Shown here one piece after another: positions 8,413-17,942 of a DNA stretch of 57,579 nt. Source of the DNA: Campylobacter sp. MIT 21-1684 (GTDB lineage Bacteria > Campylobacterota > Campylobacteria > Campylobacterales > Campylobacteraceae). The notes under the pieces are model-generated. The model worked only from the letters and a program-made list of their open reading frames with translations. It was not told the origin of the DNA and made no database searches. Location: NCBI RefSeq assembly GCF_026241315.1, contig NZ_JAPHNA010000012.1, forward strand, positions 1 through 57,579. The letters run 5' to 3'. The position numbers and the translations under genes are program-made. Position 1 is the first letter of the stretch; each line of letters opens with the position of its first letter.

Positions 8413-9450
8413 TTACTTCAGATTCTGCTTAAAAAACATTGCGATTGTATCAAAGGGAATCTTTTGGGCATTGTCATACAAATCCGTGTGATTGGCGTCT
8501 TTAATAAGCAACAATTCTTTGTTTTTGCCCTTAAGCTTTTTGTAAGCGTCCTCACTGAAATACTTGCTATGTGCCTTGTCGCCGTGAATGATTAAAACCG
8601 CACTTTGTATCTCACTGCTGTATGCAAGGATTGGCATATTGATAAAGCTTAAAGATGAAGTGAGATTCCAACCACCATTGGAGTTAATAGAGCGCGCGTG
8701 GAAACCTCGTGGCGTTTTGTAATAATCAAAATAATCCTTAATAAATTGTGGCTCATCGCCTGTAAGCTTTTGAGGTAAGCCCCCTGCTTTGGCATAAGTG
8801 CCACTTTTAAAATCCTTTGTGCGCTGTGCGTTGAGGCTTTCTTTAAGCTTATAACGTGCCTTTGTATCCATAGAATCATTATAGCCATTGGCATTCACGC
8901 GGCTCATATCATACATTGTGGAAGCCACGACTGCCTTAATGCGCGTATCCATCGCAGCGACATTAAGCGCAAATCCACCAAATCCACAAATGCCCAAAAC
9001 GCCAATTCTTTGAGAATCCACATTCGCATAATTGCTTAGAAAATCTACTGCTGCGCTAAAATCCTCTGTGTTTATATCAGGAGAGGCGACATTGCGAGGT
9101 TTGCCCCCGCTCTCCCCTGTGTAAGAAGCGTCAAATGCAAGGGTGATAAAACCTTTTTGCGCTAATTCTTGCGCATAGAATCCGCTTGCCTGCTCCTTGA
9201 CTGCACCAAAAGGACCACTGATTGCTATGCTTGGGAGTTTATCGCCTTTTTTAATATTTTTAGGTAGATACAAATCCCCTGCGAGCGTGATTCCATAACG
9301 ATTGGTGAATTTCACCTTTTGCACCTTGACTTCATTGCTTTTGGCAAAAACCTTATCCCATTTCTCTTGTGCCATAGCTGCACCTCCTATCAAAAATATT
9401 AGCACCAATACGATACGCCCAAATGTCTGCGAGAGTGTCTTATTTTTCAT
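8413..9450 (-). CDS. Exported alpha/beta hydrolase with a Cys nucleophile motif
   Basis: The 345-residue protein begins with a signal peptide ending near GGAAMAQ. It has the alpha/beta-hydrolase pattern: an N-terminal strand region (ISGPFGAVKEQ), FDASYTGESGG, the nucleophile elbow GICGFGG with Cys in place of the usual Ser, an Asp in IHGDKAH and a His in KDANHTDLYD. A Cys elbow also occurs in dienelactone-hydrolase-type enzymes. The substrate is unknown. The ATG at 9450 follows AAGGAG. Its 3' side carries the inverted repeat at 8297-8348. An Rrf2 relic lies beyond that, so the gene may once have been an Rrf2 target. Confidence 0.75.
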   Translation of the reverse strand: MKNKTLSQTFGRIVLVLIFLIGGAAMAQEKWDKVFAKSNEVKVQKVKFTNRYGITLAGDLYLPKNIKKGDKLPSIAISGPFGAVKEQASGFYAQELAQKGFITLAFDASYTGESGGKPRNVASPDINTEDFSAAVDFLSNYANVDSQRIGVLGICGFGGFALNVAAMDTRIKAVVASTMYDMSRVNANGYNDSMDTKARYKLKESLNAQRTKDFKSGTYAKAGGLPQKLTGDEPQFIKDYFDYYKTPRGFHARSINSNGGWNLTSSLSFINMPILAYSSEIQSAVLIIHGDKAHSKYFSEDAYKKLKGKNKELLLIKDANHTDLYDNAQKIPFDTIAMFFKQNLK

Positions 9451-9550
9451 TACTTCTCCTTATGATTTTAAAAATTTATTTGATATTATACAGCCTGATA
9501 CTTGGTGTTTGTCAAGGGATAGAGGAGAAAATTAGGTTTATTTTGGAATT

Positions 9551-10639
9551 TTAAGACACTTGCACAATCCATACATATTCTTTTATATATTTATCGCCCT
9601 TCTTTGCATTGCTTTTAAAGCGAGGATAGGTAAAGCTCTCAAATGCCACTTTTCCTAAGGGTTTTAAAATGGCATTAATTTCTTCTTTTTGCATTATCCC
9701 CTCACTATTGTAGCTCAACACGAGGGTTTTATACTTTTTGCTACTTGCGATTTGCTCCAAACTTGCAAGGGCAGTTTTGGCATTACAAAAGGTGCTTTTT
9801 TGATGTTGCCACTCCCGCAATCCTGCTACACCTTTGATTTTGGGATTATCATATTTAGCAATGGTTTCAATAAGGTGATAATTAGGTGCATATTGGCGGT
9901 GATTGTAAGGCGGGTCAAGGTAGAGTATGTCAAAAGTTTGTGTAAAATTATTTAAAACCTCCAAACTATCGCCACAGAAACAAAAATGCTCTTTATTGCT
10001 GCACAAAATCTCTATTTCCTTAAGCTTGAAATCCTTTAAGGCTCTTTTATCCCAAGATTTACAAAATGCCGCATATACGCCCGCTACATTTGCAAACAAA
10101 GAGACAGATTCTATCAGTGTGGCTAAAAGAATAAAATATTCATTTTCGCTGATAACTTGCTTTTGTCTCCAAGTTTCAATTTGCGCTCTTATAGAATCTA
10201 TTTTCCCAGCATTTGTATCGCTAAAATACATTCTAGGTTGCGGCAGATTCTTGCTTCCGCTTGGGGCGTAATTGTGAAAGATAAAACCTTTTGTACTTGG
10301 AAGTGTATTCAAAAAGCTAAGCACTTTTTGATAGGGCGAAGTTTCATTAGAAAAAAGAGAATGAGGTAAAATTTGCGAAGATTCTATAATATTGCTTAAG
10401 CCCTCAAATGTAGGGATTTGATTGTTTTGCAAATAAGCCCTTTGCAAACAAAACGAAAAATACAGCATATCGCAACTATAAACCTGCAATCCTTTTGCCT
10501 TAAAAAACCTCCCTATACTCGCGCTTCCAGCAAACATATCAAAAAAAATTTGATTATTTGTGTGATTCATCACTTGATGTTTTTGCAAGAGTGCATAAAT
10601 CTTTGCACTTAGGGCTTCTTTATTGCCTATAAAACGCAT
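9551..10639 (-). CDS. D12-class DNA adenine methyltransferase, second methylase of a type II R-M operon
   Basis: The 362-residue product has SAM motif I at residues about 32-43 (FFDMFAGSASIG) and the catalytic motif IV LYLDPPYN (DPPY at 242-245), the order of alpha/D12 N6-adenine methylases. It starts inside the end of the preceding methylase (20-bp overlap), so it is the last gene of a three-gene operon transcribed leftward. Two D12 methylases beside one nuclease is the arrangement of type IIS systems with an asymmetric target, each enzyme modifying one strand. The recognition sequence cannot be read from the sequence. Confidence 0.85.
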   Translation of the reverse strand: MRFIGNKEALSAKIYALLQKHQVMNHTNNQIFFDMFAGSASIGRFFKAKGLQVYSCDMLYFSFCLQRAYLQNNQIPTFEGLSNIIESSQILPHSLFSNETSPYQKVLSFLNTLPSTKGFIFHNYAPSGSKNLPQPRMYFSDTNAGKIDSIRAQIETWRQKQVISENEYFILLATLIESVSLFANVAGVYAAFCKSWDKRALKDFKLKEIEILCSNKEHFCFCGDSLEVLNNFTQTFDILYLDPPYNHRQYAPNYHLIETIAKYDNPKIKGVAGLREWQHQKSTFCNAKTALASLEQIASSKKYKTLVLSYNSEGIMQKEEINAILKPLGKVAFESFTYPRFKSNAKKGDKYIKEYVWIVQVS

Positions 10640-11567
10640 CGGGTTTTCTTCCTTTTTGGAATATTTGCAAAGGATTATAATTTGTAATTAATACTTCTTT
10701 TGTTCCTATTTTGTCTTTATATTTTGCTTGATAATTGGCATTAGTGTAATGCGTATTAATAAAATGAACTTTGTAGTTATTGCTCTCTAGCCATTGTCTT
10801 AAAATATGATTTTCTTTATTTTTATGAATAAGCACATTAGAAAGTGCAAATTGAATGCCTTGTGAGTGAAGCTGATTAAGAGATTCCAAAAGGCTTTTTT
10901 CTAACTCCTCGTTCCAACCGCTAAAGCCCCTTTTGCCATCGTTATAAGTGCCTTGCGTGATAAGATAAGGTGGGTCAGCATAGACAAAACTTTGCTGCGT
11001 TAAACTTAGAGAATTTAGGGCTTCTCTAAAATCAAGGCTTAAAAATTGGATTGGTTTATGCCGTAAAGTGTAGATAAAATTACAGAGATTTTCTTGCATT
11101 GTGGGATTAAAATGTGAGCGATTTTTGCCAAAGGGATTATTGAACTGATGTGCGTTATTAAAGCGAATCTGATGATTAAAGCTAAAAGCAATGAGTGCGA
11201 ATAATAAAAGAGGTGATTTGTGAGCATTATAAGCATTGCGCAAATTATTATAGCCTTGAGTGTTTTGTAGGTTTAAATGGTATTGTGCAATGATATGATG
11301 GATTTCTTTAACCACAAATTCCGCGCTGCTTTTTTGCAAAAACTCATACAAATCAATGAGAAATTTAAGATTGTCATTGCAAATGATTTTTTGCGCTTGA
11401 TTGATATTAATCCCTACACTACAACCCCCGCAAAATAAATCTACAAAAATATCACTTTTGCTTGGAAAAAGTGGCAGGATTTGAGAGAGGATTCTATATT
11501 TTCCTCCTATGTAGTTGAGGGGAGATTTAATAGGTTTTGAAGCATAAGAATCAAGTGCTTTAGTCAT
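10620..11567 (-). CDS. D12-class DNA adenine methyltransferase, first methylase of the operon
   Basis: I start the gene at the ATG at 11567 because it overlaps the nuclease stop as ATGA; an upstream in-frame start at 11579 also exists. The 315-residue product shows SPLNYIGGKYRI (N-terminal SAM loop), VDLFCGGCSVG, a Gly-rich motif I, and VYADPPYL (motif IV, DPPY). It is therefore a Dam-like N6-adenine methylase. It is distinct in sequence from its neighbour at 9551, consistent with the two modifying different half-sites. Confidence 0.85.
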   Translation of the reverse strand: MTKALDSYASKPIKSPLNYIGGKYRILSQILPLFPSKSDIFVDLFCGGCSVGININQAQKIICNDNLKFLIDLYEFLQKSSAEFVVKEIHHIIAQYHLNLQNTQGYNNLRNAYNAHKSPLLLFALIAFSFNHQIRFNNAHQFNNPFGKNRSHFNPTMQENLCNFIYTLRHKPIQFLSLDFREALNSLSLTQQSFVYADPPYLITQGTYNDGKRGFSGWNEELEKSLLESLNQLHSQGIQFALSNVLIHKNKENHILRQWLESNNYKVHFINTHYTNANYQAKYKDKIGTKEVLITNYNPLQIFQKGRKPDAFYRQ

Positions 11568-12979
11568 TGTTTTTTCCAAAAATCAAGCAAATTTTTAAGT
11601 GAAAAAATAAAAATTTGTGGAGCTTTTATGCCCAAAACCATTTCACCCTTGCTATTAAGCAAAAAGCCGATTTCAATTTCTATAATTTTACTCTCACAAC
11701 TTCCATATAAAACAACAGAACGAACAATCTTATAAGTTGGATAATGCTTTTTTATATACTCATTTTCTATAAAATCATAATTTTTTAACTCCTCTATCCC
11801 CTTATGTCTATTCTCATAAGTCTTACCCTCTATATTAATAATTTCTAAATTCTCTGGGTCAAGCAAAATTAAATCAGGGATAAAAACTATGGCATTTTTA
11901 TTTCCAGCTTTATAAATCTCTCTGTCTTGGTATTTTTGCAAGGCGATATATTGATTATCACTTGTAATAAAATAGCCTTTTTCGCAACCTGCGTGGTTTT
12001 CAAAAATTGCCTTGCCACTTGAAAAATTTTCTATAAGCAAATGAATAAAAATAGTTGCGAGTTTTTCACCCTCTTGTTCATAATGCCAATATGCTTTTTT
12101 GCAGACACCAATATTTTGTATTTCTATTTTAGGAATTGTAAGTCCAGCTAAAGAAAGATTTAAAAGATTGGCAATTTGTATAAATTTGTTTTTTGTCCCT
12201 ACTTGTGCTTGATTTAATCCGTGTGAAATAATCTCTATTTCTCCATTAAATCCAAGTTTTCTTAATGTGCTAGCAATCCCACTTATTGCTCCAATATTTG
12301 GGTCGTGTGCAAGTCTGCCACTCTTGAGTAATCGCCCCGAAACTTGAATTTTATTTTCAGAAGATTCTATAATTTCAATCGGCACATTGCCCTTAGGTGC
12401 TTTTCGCATTTTTGTTTTAAACTCAATTAATTCTTTAATATTTGCAAAGGGTTTTAATATTCCATCATCATCTTTGAAACTTTTTCCAAGTATTTCAACT
12501 CCTAAAGTCCTTAAAATCCTCGTGCCGAATATAGAAGTCTGCGTAGGTTTTTCTTTTTGCAAAACCTTTAAATTATAAAGCATAATTTTTTGAGAGTTGG
12601 GATAGAAAAAGTGAGCATACACAAATTTTGTTATCCTCTGATAAACTCCTGTATTTCGGCTTTCACTATCATCAGTTTTTGTTTCTTCTATGAGATAAAG
12701 GGGTATATCATTTTGCGTGGGCTTATGCTCTTGAAAAAAGACTAGGTAATCCACAAAACTACTCGCACCACTTACAATCTCTAAAAATATTTTCTGTATT
12801 TGGTTGCATTTTACCCCGATGATTTCGTAGTCAAAGCTAAATTTAGAATCCTCCACCACAGGCAAGATTCTTAAATTATCCACAAACGCACACCACTTAG
12901 AATCTGCTAAAAATCGCTGAACAATCAGCTCCAAAACTTTTAACTTTGGTCGCTCCTCTGTGCATATCCATAGATTCAA
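11564..12979 (-). CDS. Type II restriction endonuclease, PD-(D/E)XK type
   Basis: The 471-residue protein precedes the two methylases with a 4-bp overlap. Near residues 368-386 it has FIPDLILLDPENLEIINIEGKTYEN, i.e. PD, 14 residues, EGK (D369, E384, K386), a good PD-(D/E)XK core. A second similar element lies in the N-terminal third (FVDYLVFF then LYLIEETKTDD), so two nuclease-like motifs may exist. The only nearby start is a TTG at 12979, which falls directly beside an arm of the inverted repeat at 12964-13010; the true start is uncertain. Specificity is unknown. Confidence 0.7.
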   Translation of the reverse strand: MNLWICTEERPKLKVLELIVQRFLADSKWCAFVDNLRILPVVEDSKFSFDYEIIGVKCNQIQKIFLEIVSGASSFVDYLVFFQEHKPTQNDIPLYLIEETKTDDSESRNTGVYQRITKFVYAHFFYPNSQKIMLYNLKVLQKEKPTQTSIFGTRILRTLGVEILGKSFKDDDGILKPFANIKELIEFKTKMRKAPKGNVPIEIIESSENKIQVSGRLLKSGRLAHDPNIGAISGIASTLRKLGFNGEIEIISHGLNQAQVGTKNKFIQIANLLNLSLAGLTIPKIEIQNIGVCKKAYWHYEQEGEKLATIFIHLLIENFSSGKAIFENHAGCEKGYFITSDNQYIALQKYQDREIYKAGNKNAIVFIPDLILLDPENLEIINIEGKTYENRHKGIEELKNYDFIENEYIKKHYPTYKIVRSVVLYGSCESKIIEIEIGFLLNSKGEMVLGIKAPQIFIFSLKNLLDFWKKQ

Positions 12980-13010
12980 ATTTATTTCCCTGTTGTTAAT
13001 CTATAAATAT
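12964..13010. repeat. Second, degenerate copy of the inverted repeat found at 8297-8348
   Basis: ATATCCATAGATT (12964-12976) pairs with AATCTATAAATAT (12998-13010) with two mismatches. It overlaps the first codons of the restriction endonuclease. Together with the 8297 copy it brackets the hydrolase/R-M block, suggesting that the repeats mark the edges of acquired DNA. Confidence 0.65.
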
Positions 13011-13059
13011 TATATCTTAAGTTGGTTTATATTTCTTATTAAGCCTTAATCCAAGAAAT

Positions 13060-13527
13060 TTATAAATTTTTTAACAAATCACTTAAGCTTACTTTGGCAA
13101 GATAAGACTCTAAAGCCTCTTGAGCTGCTTCAAAGAACGAATCCAAAATCAGATGAATATTTTTGCCCAAAGGACAAAGTTCGCTAGGGTGAGCGTGAAA
13201 CTTAAAAAGCCTATTCGTGCCATCACTCTCTTTGCCCATAGAATCCACTGCGTTAAAAATATCTAAAAGGCTTAACTCTTGTGGTTTTTTGATTAATTTA
13301 CTCCCACCACTGCCTCGCTCTACGCTTATTAGTCCAGCGGATTTAAGTTGAGCAAGGATATTACGGATAATCACGCTATTCACACCAACAGAATCCGCCA
13401 AAGCCTCGCTTGTCATTTTCTTACAATGCGTTTTATCTGTATTCATATTAAACTCCGAATCTGCATTGAAAAACTCCAAGCATAAACAGATATGAATAGC
13501 AATGCTAAAGCGTGAGGGGATTTGCAT
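13060..13527 (-). CDS. Rrf2-family transcription regulator
   Basis: I place the start at the Met of MQIPSRFSIAIHICLCLEFF (13527), the standard Rrf2 N-terminus; the frame remains open for 14 further codons upstream. The winged-helix DNA-binding part is ALADSVGVNSVIIRNILAQLKSAGLISVERG. Only one Cys (SELCPLGKNI) occupies the region where Fe-S Rrf2 proteins have three, so a YwnA-like redox or ligand sensor is more likely than an Fe-S one. It is divergent from the MFS gene, with a candidate operator between. A partial relic of the same gene lies at 7749-7892. Confidence 0.85.
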   Translation of the reverse strand: MQIPSRFSIAIHICLCLEFFNADSEFNMNTDKTHCKKMTSEALADSVGVNSVIIRNILAQLKSAGLISVERGSGGSKLIKKPQELSLLDIFNAVDSMGKESDGTNRLFKFHAHPSELCPLGKNIHLILDSFFEAAQEALESYLAKVSLSDLLKNL

Positions 13528-13588
13528 AAGATTCCTTTTATTAGTTTGTGCCATTATAGCACAAGCCACAATAATTGTATTGTAATAC

Positions 13589-13652
13589 TTGACATTATAA
13601 CTAAAGTGCGTTACACTTCTCGCATTTTTTAGTTGTAATATTATTTATTACA
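13589..13652 (+). promoter_or_regulatory. Promoter and candidate Rrf2 operator in the divergent intergenic region
   Basis: TTGACA (13589-13594), 17 bp, then TACACT (13612-13617) form a sigma70-like promoter toward the MFS gene. Downstream, TGTAAT (13634-13639) and ATTACA (13647-13652) are a perfect inverted repeat with a 7-bp gap, suited to a dimeric repressor. Regulation by the adjacent Rrf2 protein is inferred from divergence. Confidence 0.5.
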
Positions 13653-13686
13653 TTAAATCATCAAGTCCGAATCCTAAGGAGTTCCA

Positions 13687-15198
13687 ATGAATTTTATTCT
13701 TTTTACTATCTTACTTGCCGTGTTTGTCGTGCCTAGTTCAATTTCAGGCACAGCCATTGCCCTACCTTATATCGCAGAAAGTCTTGGGAGCAAATCTACG
13801 CTCTTGCAATGGGTGGTCAATAGCTTTAATCTATTCTTTGCGTGTTTTACGCTTATTTAGGGTGCAATAAGCGATAGATTGGGCGCAAAAACTTGCTTGA
13901 TAGCGGGAGTGGTAACCTATCTTTTAGGTTCAATGTTATCATTCCTCGCTCCTAGCTTACTTTGGCTTGATATTGGGAGGGCATTAGCAGGTATTGGTGG
14001 GGCAAGTGTCTTTGCGTGTGGCAGCGCCATTTTAATTCGCACTTTTGAAGACAAAGAGCGGGTAAAAGCCTTTGCATTTTTTGGCACGACTGCGGGACTT
14101 GGCATTACTTTGGGACCAACGATAAGCGGATTCCTTATTGATTTATTTATGTGGCGTGCGATTTTTGTTTTTCATTTTCTCACTCTTGGGGTTGTTTTGC
14201 TCCTTTCTCCTATGCTGCCAAAAGACACACAAAAAGAGCAAAATGCCTTTGCATTTGATAAAACAGGTGCGATTCTCTTTGTCATTTTTATGTCAAGCTT
14301 TATGCTCTTTATTACAAAAATCCACGCCTTGCAAGAGTCTCAAACACTTGGAATCTTAGCCTTTTGTCTCATTGTAGGGATAGTCTTTGGAGCGCACCAA
14401 AGAAACTTGCACTTTAAAAACCTCACTCCAAGCTCAAACATTCCTCAACCACTTTTAGATTTTGAAGTGCTTAAAAATACTTCATTTTTTGGATTTAGCC
14501 TTGTAACGATTATCGCGGGATTTAGCTTTGTGGCGCTACTCACTTATTTCCCCACTTTTCTCTCCATAAACTTTGGGTTATCTGCCTCTTTTTCTGGGCT
14601 TTTTATGTTGGCCCTCACTACACCTATGCTATTTTGCCCTATGTTAGCTGGTAAAATGCTAAACAAAGGCATAAATTCTAAAACTTTCGCCCTCACAATG
14701 TCCTTAATGATGAGTGTGGGAATCTTCGCGCTTTTAATCATTTTGCACACTTTAAGCGGGGTTATTTTGCAGGCAATAACACTTGTCGCACTTTTTGTTA
14801 TCGGCTGTGGTATGGGATTGCACGCAGGGGCGATTGATGGGTTGGCTCTTAGCAGTGTAGAATCTTCTAAGAGTGGCTTAGGCGCAGGAGTGTTTAACTG
14901 CTTGCGTTTAGGTTCAGAAGCTGTGGGAGTGAGCCTCTATGGTACGCTTATGGTAGTATTTATCACTGCAAAATTATCATATTTTATTACAGATGAGGCG
15001 AATTCCAATGCCCTTATTGAAAGCATCGCAAGTGGGAATCTAAGCCTCATTGATAATCCGCAGATTTTAGAAAATGCACCTTTACTCTATCTACAAGCAT
15101 TTTCTTATACTCTAGGAATCTTAGGGTTTATAAGCTTGATTTTAAGCTTATGTGTTTGGAGATTGCTCAAGAAAAGCAAGGCAATACAAGCGCTTTGA
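13687..15198 (+). pseudogene. MFS drug exporter gene interrupted by an amber codon
   Basis: From the ATG at 13687 (after AAGGAG) the frame encodes the first membrane helix and the segment SSISGTAIALPYIAE typical of MFS exporters. Codon 58 is TAG (13858-13860), exactly where a sense codon would lead into GAISDRLGAK, the conserved loop motif A. The frame then runs open to 15198, giving about 503 codons and roughly 14 predicted helices. The length and sequence suit the DHA2-type multidrug family. A single TGG-to-TAG change is the simplest explanation. Translation might restart at the GTG/TTG codons after 13870, but the first two helices would be lost. Confidence 0.8.
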
Positions 15199-15255
15199 AT
15201 TTTTAGAGAATCTGTAGTAAAATAACAATATTAATCTACGCATAAAGGAGTTAAG

Positions 15256-15861
15256 ATGAGTGCGTTTTGGATTATCGTTGCGATTGTTTTTGGAACGTTG
15301 TTTATTTTTGGAATACTGATAATCAGCATTTATAATCAGCTCGTAGTGTTGAAAAACCGCGCACAAAATGCTTTTGCACAAATTGATGTGCAGCTCAAAC
15401 GTCGCTATGACTTAATCCCAAATATGATTGAGGTTGCTAAAAAATACCTAAGCCACGAACAAGAGACTTTAACCAAAGTGATAGAGGCAAGAAATACCGC
15501 AAAAATTGCACTTGAAAGTGTGGCAGACAATAATCCTGATGCCCTTAACAATCTTAATAAAGCCGAAAGTTCTTTACAAAATGCACTTAAGGGCTTTAAT
15601 ATCACTTTGGAAGCTTATCCGGATTTGAAAGCAAACACTACAATGATACAACTCAACGAGGAGCTTTCATCTACTGAAAATAAAGTCGCTTTTGCACGGC
15701 AAGCTTATAATGATAATGTGATGGGTTTTAATACCTACAAGCAGATTTTTCCAAACAACTTCATCGCAGGATTTTTTGTGAAATTTGCCAAAGATTTAGA
15801 AATGCTAGAGTTTGATGAGAAACACGAAGTGTTAAACCAAGTACCCAAAGTACAGTTTTAA
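15256..15861 (+). CDS. lemA: LemA family protein
   Basis: The 201-residue product has one N-terminal membrane helix (about residues 3-27) followed by the LemA signature: YNQLVVLKNRAQNAFAQIDVQLKRRYDLIPN and later ELSSTENKVAFARQAYND. The remainder is a helical bundle ending near PKVQF, all outside the membrane. AAGGAG precedes the ATG. It is followed after 30 bp by an M48 protease, a pairing frequently seen for LemA genes and probably an operon. Confidence 0.9.
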   Translation: MSAFWIIVAIVFGTLFIFGILIISIYNQLVVLKNRAQNAFAQIDVQLKRRYDLIPNMIEVAKKYLSHEQETLTKVIEARNTAKIALESVADNNPDALNNLNKAESSLQNALKGFNITLEAYPDLKANTTMIQLNEELSSTENKVAFARQAYNDNVMGFNTYKQIFPNNFIAGFFVKFAKDLEMLEFDEKHEVLNQVPKVQF

Positions 15862-15891
15862 ACTTGAGAATCTTTAGGAAGTATAGGAATT

Positions 15892-17454
15892 ATGAAAACA
15901 AATTCTATTCTTGCGTTTATTTGTGAAAATCCTTTTCTTTTGCCTTTGCCTCTTGTTGTAAAAATTATGCTTATAGCACTGGATATTGGTGTATTGATAT
16001 GGTTGATTGAGAAATTTAAAGACAAAAAGAATATTTTACTTGAAATTACTTACGTTATTCTTGCGCTACTTATTTTGCTTTTGCTTCTTAATTCTGCGAT
16101 TCAAATAGTAGATTTTATAGAATTTTGCAGGAATTTTTTTAAAGATATGGACGCGCTGCTAAGTGCAAATATACCTATTTTGTATGTCTCTAATGCCCAA
16201 AATTTCATTATTTTCATTACAATTTTAGTTTTTGTGGCATTTTGTGCGCTCATTTTGTTTTTTCTCACACGTTTTATTCTTGGCAGAAAAGTAAAGCTCA
16301 CAAATAGCTTTTGGGAGCATAAAGACATTGCAATGTCTAAAATTACTTGGTGTAACCTCCTCTTTTTTGCAATGCTTTTTTTAATTTTTTTAACCGCTTT
16401 TAGCTGTTTTGGACTGATTTTTACGATACTAGACAATTTTGACGTTTTTAATTCTAATACTCCAGCTCCTCATTCCGGATATGTCTCTCCAGGATATCAC
16501 TTTCCATATTCTGAATTCCTCTTTCCAGTTGAAACAACACATCATTTTCAAAGTAAAGCAATGGGCTTTATCCTCTCTGCAGGCTTAGCATTTATCTTAG
16601 TCGTTGTGATTTTTTGTGCCTTTATCTTTCAAACTTTTTCTCTTAGTAGAGGAAGCATTGATAAACTCGCTCGCACACTTAATGCTACAGAAATTATACA
16701 ATCTACTCAATTACGACCAAAAGAGCAAACGCTTCTTAACCTCATCACAGAAATGGCAATTGCCTCAAGTTGTCCTCTACCACGCGTGTTTATCTTAAAA
16801 AACGAAAAAGGTATCAATGCAATGTGTAGCGGGGAGCATTTTGGTAAAAAGAATGAAAAAATAGCGATTTTTGTAACTCAAGGCGCATTAAATTCCCTTA
16901 GCAGAGATGAACTCCAAGCCGTAATAGGACACGAATTTTCCCACGCTTTTCATCACGATGTCGCTCTTAATTTACGCATATTCTCCCTTGTATTTGCCCT
17001 AAGCTGTGTGATGATAGTAGGCAGAATATTGCTTGAGGGGGCAACACGTAGTGCTTCTAGGAAAACCTCAAATTCTAAAAATGATAGCAAAGGCTTTGTT
17101 GGTATTGTAGCAATTGCGTTAGTGTTTTTTGCACTTGGATATGTGGGTATGCTCTTTGCACAAATCATTCAAGCAGCGATTTCGCGCCAAAAGGAATTTC
17201 TAGCCGATGCTTCAAGTGTGCAATACACGCGCAATCCACAAGGTTTAAAATCTGCTCTACAAAAAATCGCCCGAACTTCAAGTGCTTATCAAGCAAAAGA
17301 AAATGCTCCCAAAAAGCTTACTTACCTTACTAGCCCAAAGGCATACTCTTATGCACATATGTTTTTCCTGCCCTGCTGCTCTATGATATTTGATACGCAC
17401 CCACCTTTGGAGCAAAGAATTGCACATTTAGAACAAATGGGTGCGAAGATTTGA
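15892..17454 (+). CDS. Membrane M48-family zinc metalloprotease (HtpX-like)
   Basis: The 520-residue protein has five or more membrane helices: three in the first ~190 residues, one near 220-250 and others flanking 360-420. The zinc site is HEFSH at residues 347-351, with the third ligand probably Glu435 in QKEFLADASSV. These are the marks of M48/HtpX peptidases, which cleave membrane or misfolded proteins. The N-terminal membrane part is longer than in HtpX (about 290 residues). It is cotranscribed with lemA. I leave the gene symbol blank because it is not a canonical htpX. Confidence 0.85.
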   Translation: MKTNSILAFICENPFLLPLPLVVKIMLIALDIGVLIWLIEKFKDKKNILLEITYVILALLILLLLLNSAIQIVDFIEFCRNFFKDMDALLSANIPILYVSNAQNFIIFITILVFVAFCALILFFLTRFILGRKVKLTNSFWEHKDIAMSKITWCNLLFFAMLFLIFLTAFSCFGLIFTILDNFDVFNSNTPAPHSGYVSPGYHFPYSEFLFPVETTHHFQSKAMGFILSAGLAFILVVVIFCAFIFQTFSLSRGSIDKLARTLNATEIIQSTQLRPKEQTLLNLITEMAIASSCPLPRVFILKNEKGINAMCSGEHFGKKNEKIAIFVTQGALNSLSRDELQAVIGHEFSHAFHHDVALNLRIFSLVFALSCVMIVGRILLEGATRSASRKTSNSKNDSKGFVGIVAIALVFFALGYVGMLFAQIIQAAISRQKEFLADASSVQYTRNPQGLKSALQKIARTSSAYQAKENAPKKLTYLTSPKAYSYAHMFFLPCCSMIFDTHPPLEQRIAHLEQMGAKI

Positions 17455-17558
17455 TACACACTAAAATCAAGGTGTATTACTTGATTCTCTTATGATTTGT
17501 TTTTTGATAAAACACTCTTTAAGTAAATCAATGAGATAAATCTGAAAGATTCTAAAGA

Positions 17559-17846
17559 TTAATTATGAGCAGTTATTATTCCTGTGCCATTGTAAGTGTT
17601 TTTACCTTGCGTAGCTTTCGCATTTTTAGTGGGCATTTTAGAATCTTGCTCGGTTAACTTCGCCTTATTTTGGGCTTTTTGTGTGGATTCTGTATTTTTT
17701 GCAGTCTTAGCCTGTGCGGCTTTGACAAACATATCTTCAAACTTGCTCTCAAGCTTACTTACTTCGGCTGATGGTGAGCTGGCGCGTTTATTTGTGGAAT
17801 CTGTTTTGTTCAAAATGGTGTTTTGCATAGCATCTAGCATAGTCAT
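17559..17846 (-). CDS. Small Lys/Ala/Thr-rich protein, unknown
   Basis: The 95-residue product lacks a signal peptide or membrane helix. The N-terminal half (MTMLDAMQNTILN, then KLESKFEDMFVKAAQ) is helical and the C-terminal half is a low-complexity Lys/Asn/Thr-rich tail. GAGGAG lies just before the ATG. A flagellar or secretion-related role would be a guess. Confidence 0.5.
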   Translation of the reverse strand: MTMLDAMQNTILNKTDSTNKRASSPSAEVSKLESKFEDMFVKAAQAKTAKNTESTQKAQNKAKLTEQDSKMPTKNAKATQGKNTYNGTGIITAHN

Positions 17847-17942
17847 ACTCCTCGAGTAAATTTTGCAGGAGATAAAGCAAAAAATATTCCGTATATACCC
17901 ACAAAATCAATAAGCACTATGCAAAAAGGTAAAGGGTAAAAA

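Noticed and set aside
13858-13860. Programmed readthrough of the MFS amber codon
   Set aside because: No context for readthrough is apparent, and many neighbours are simple pseudogenes; a plain nonsense mutation is simpler.
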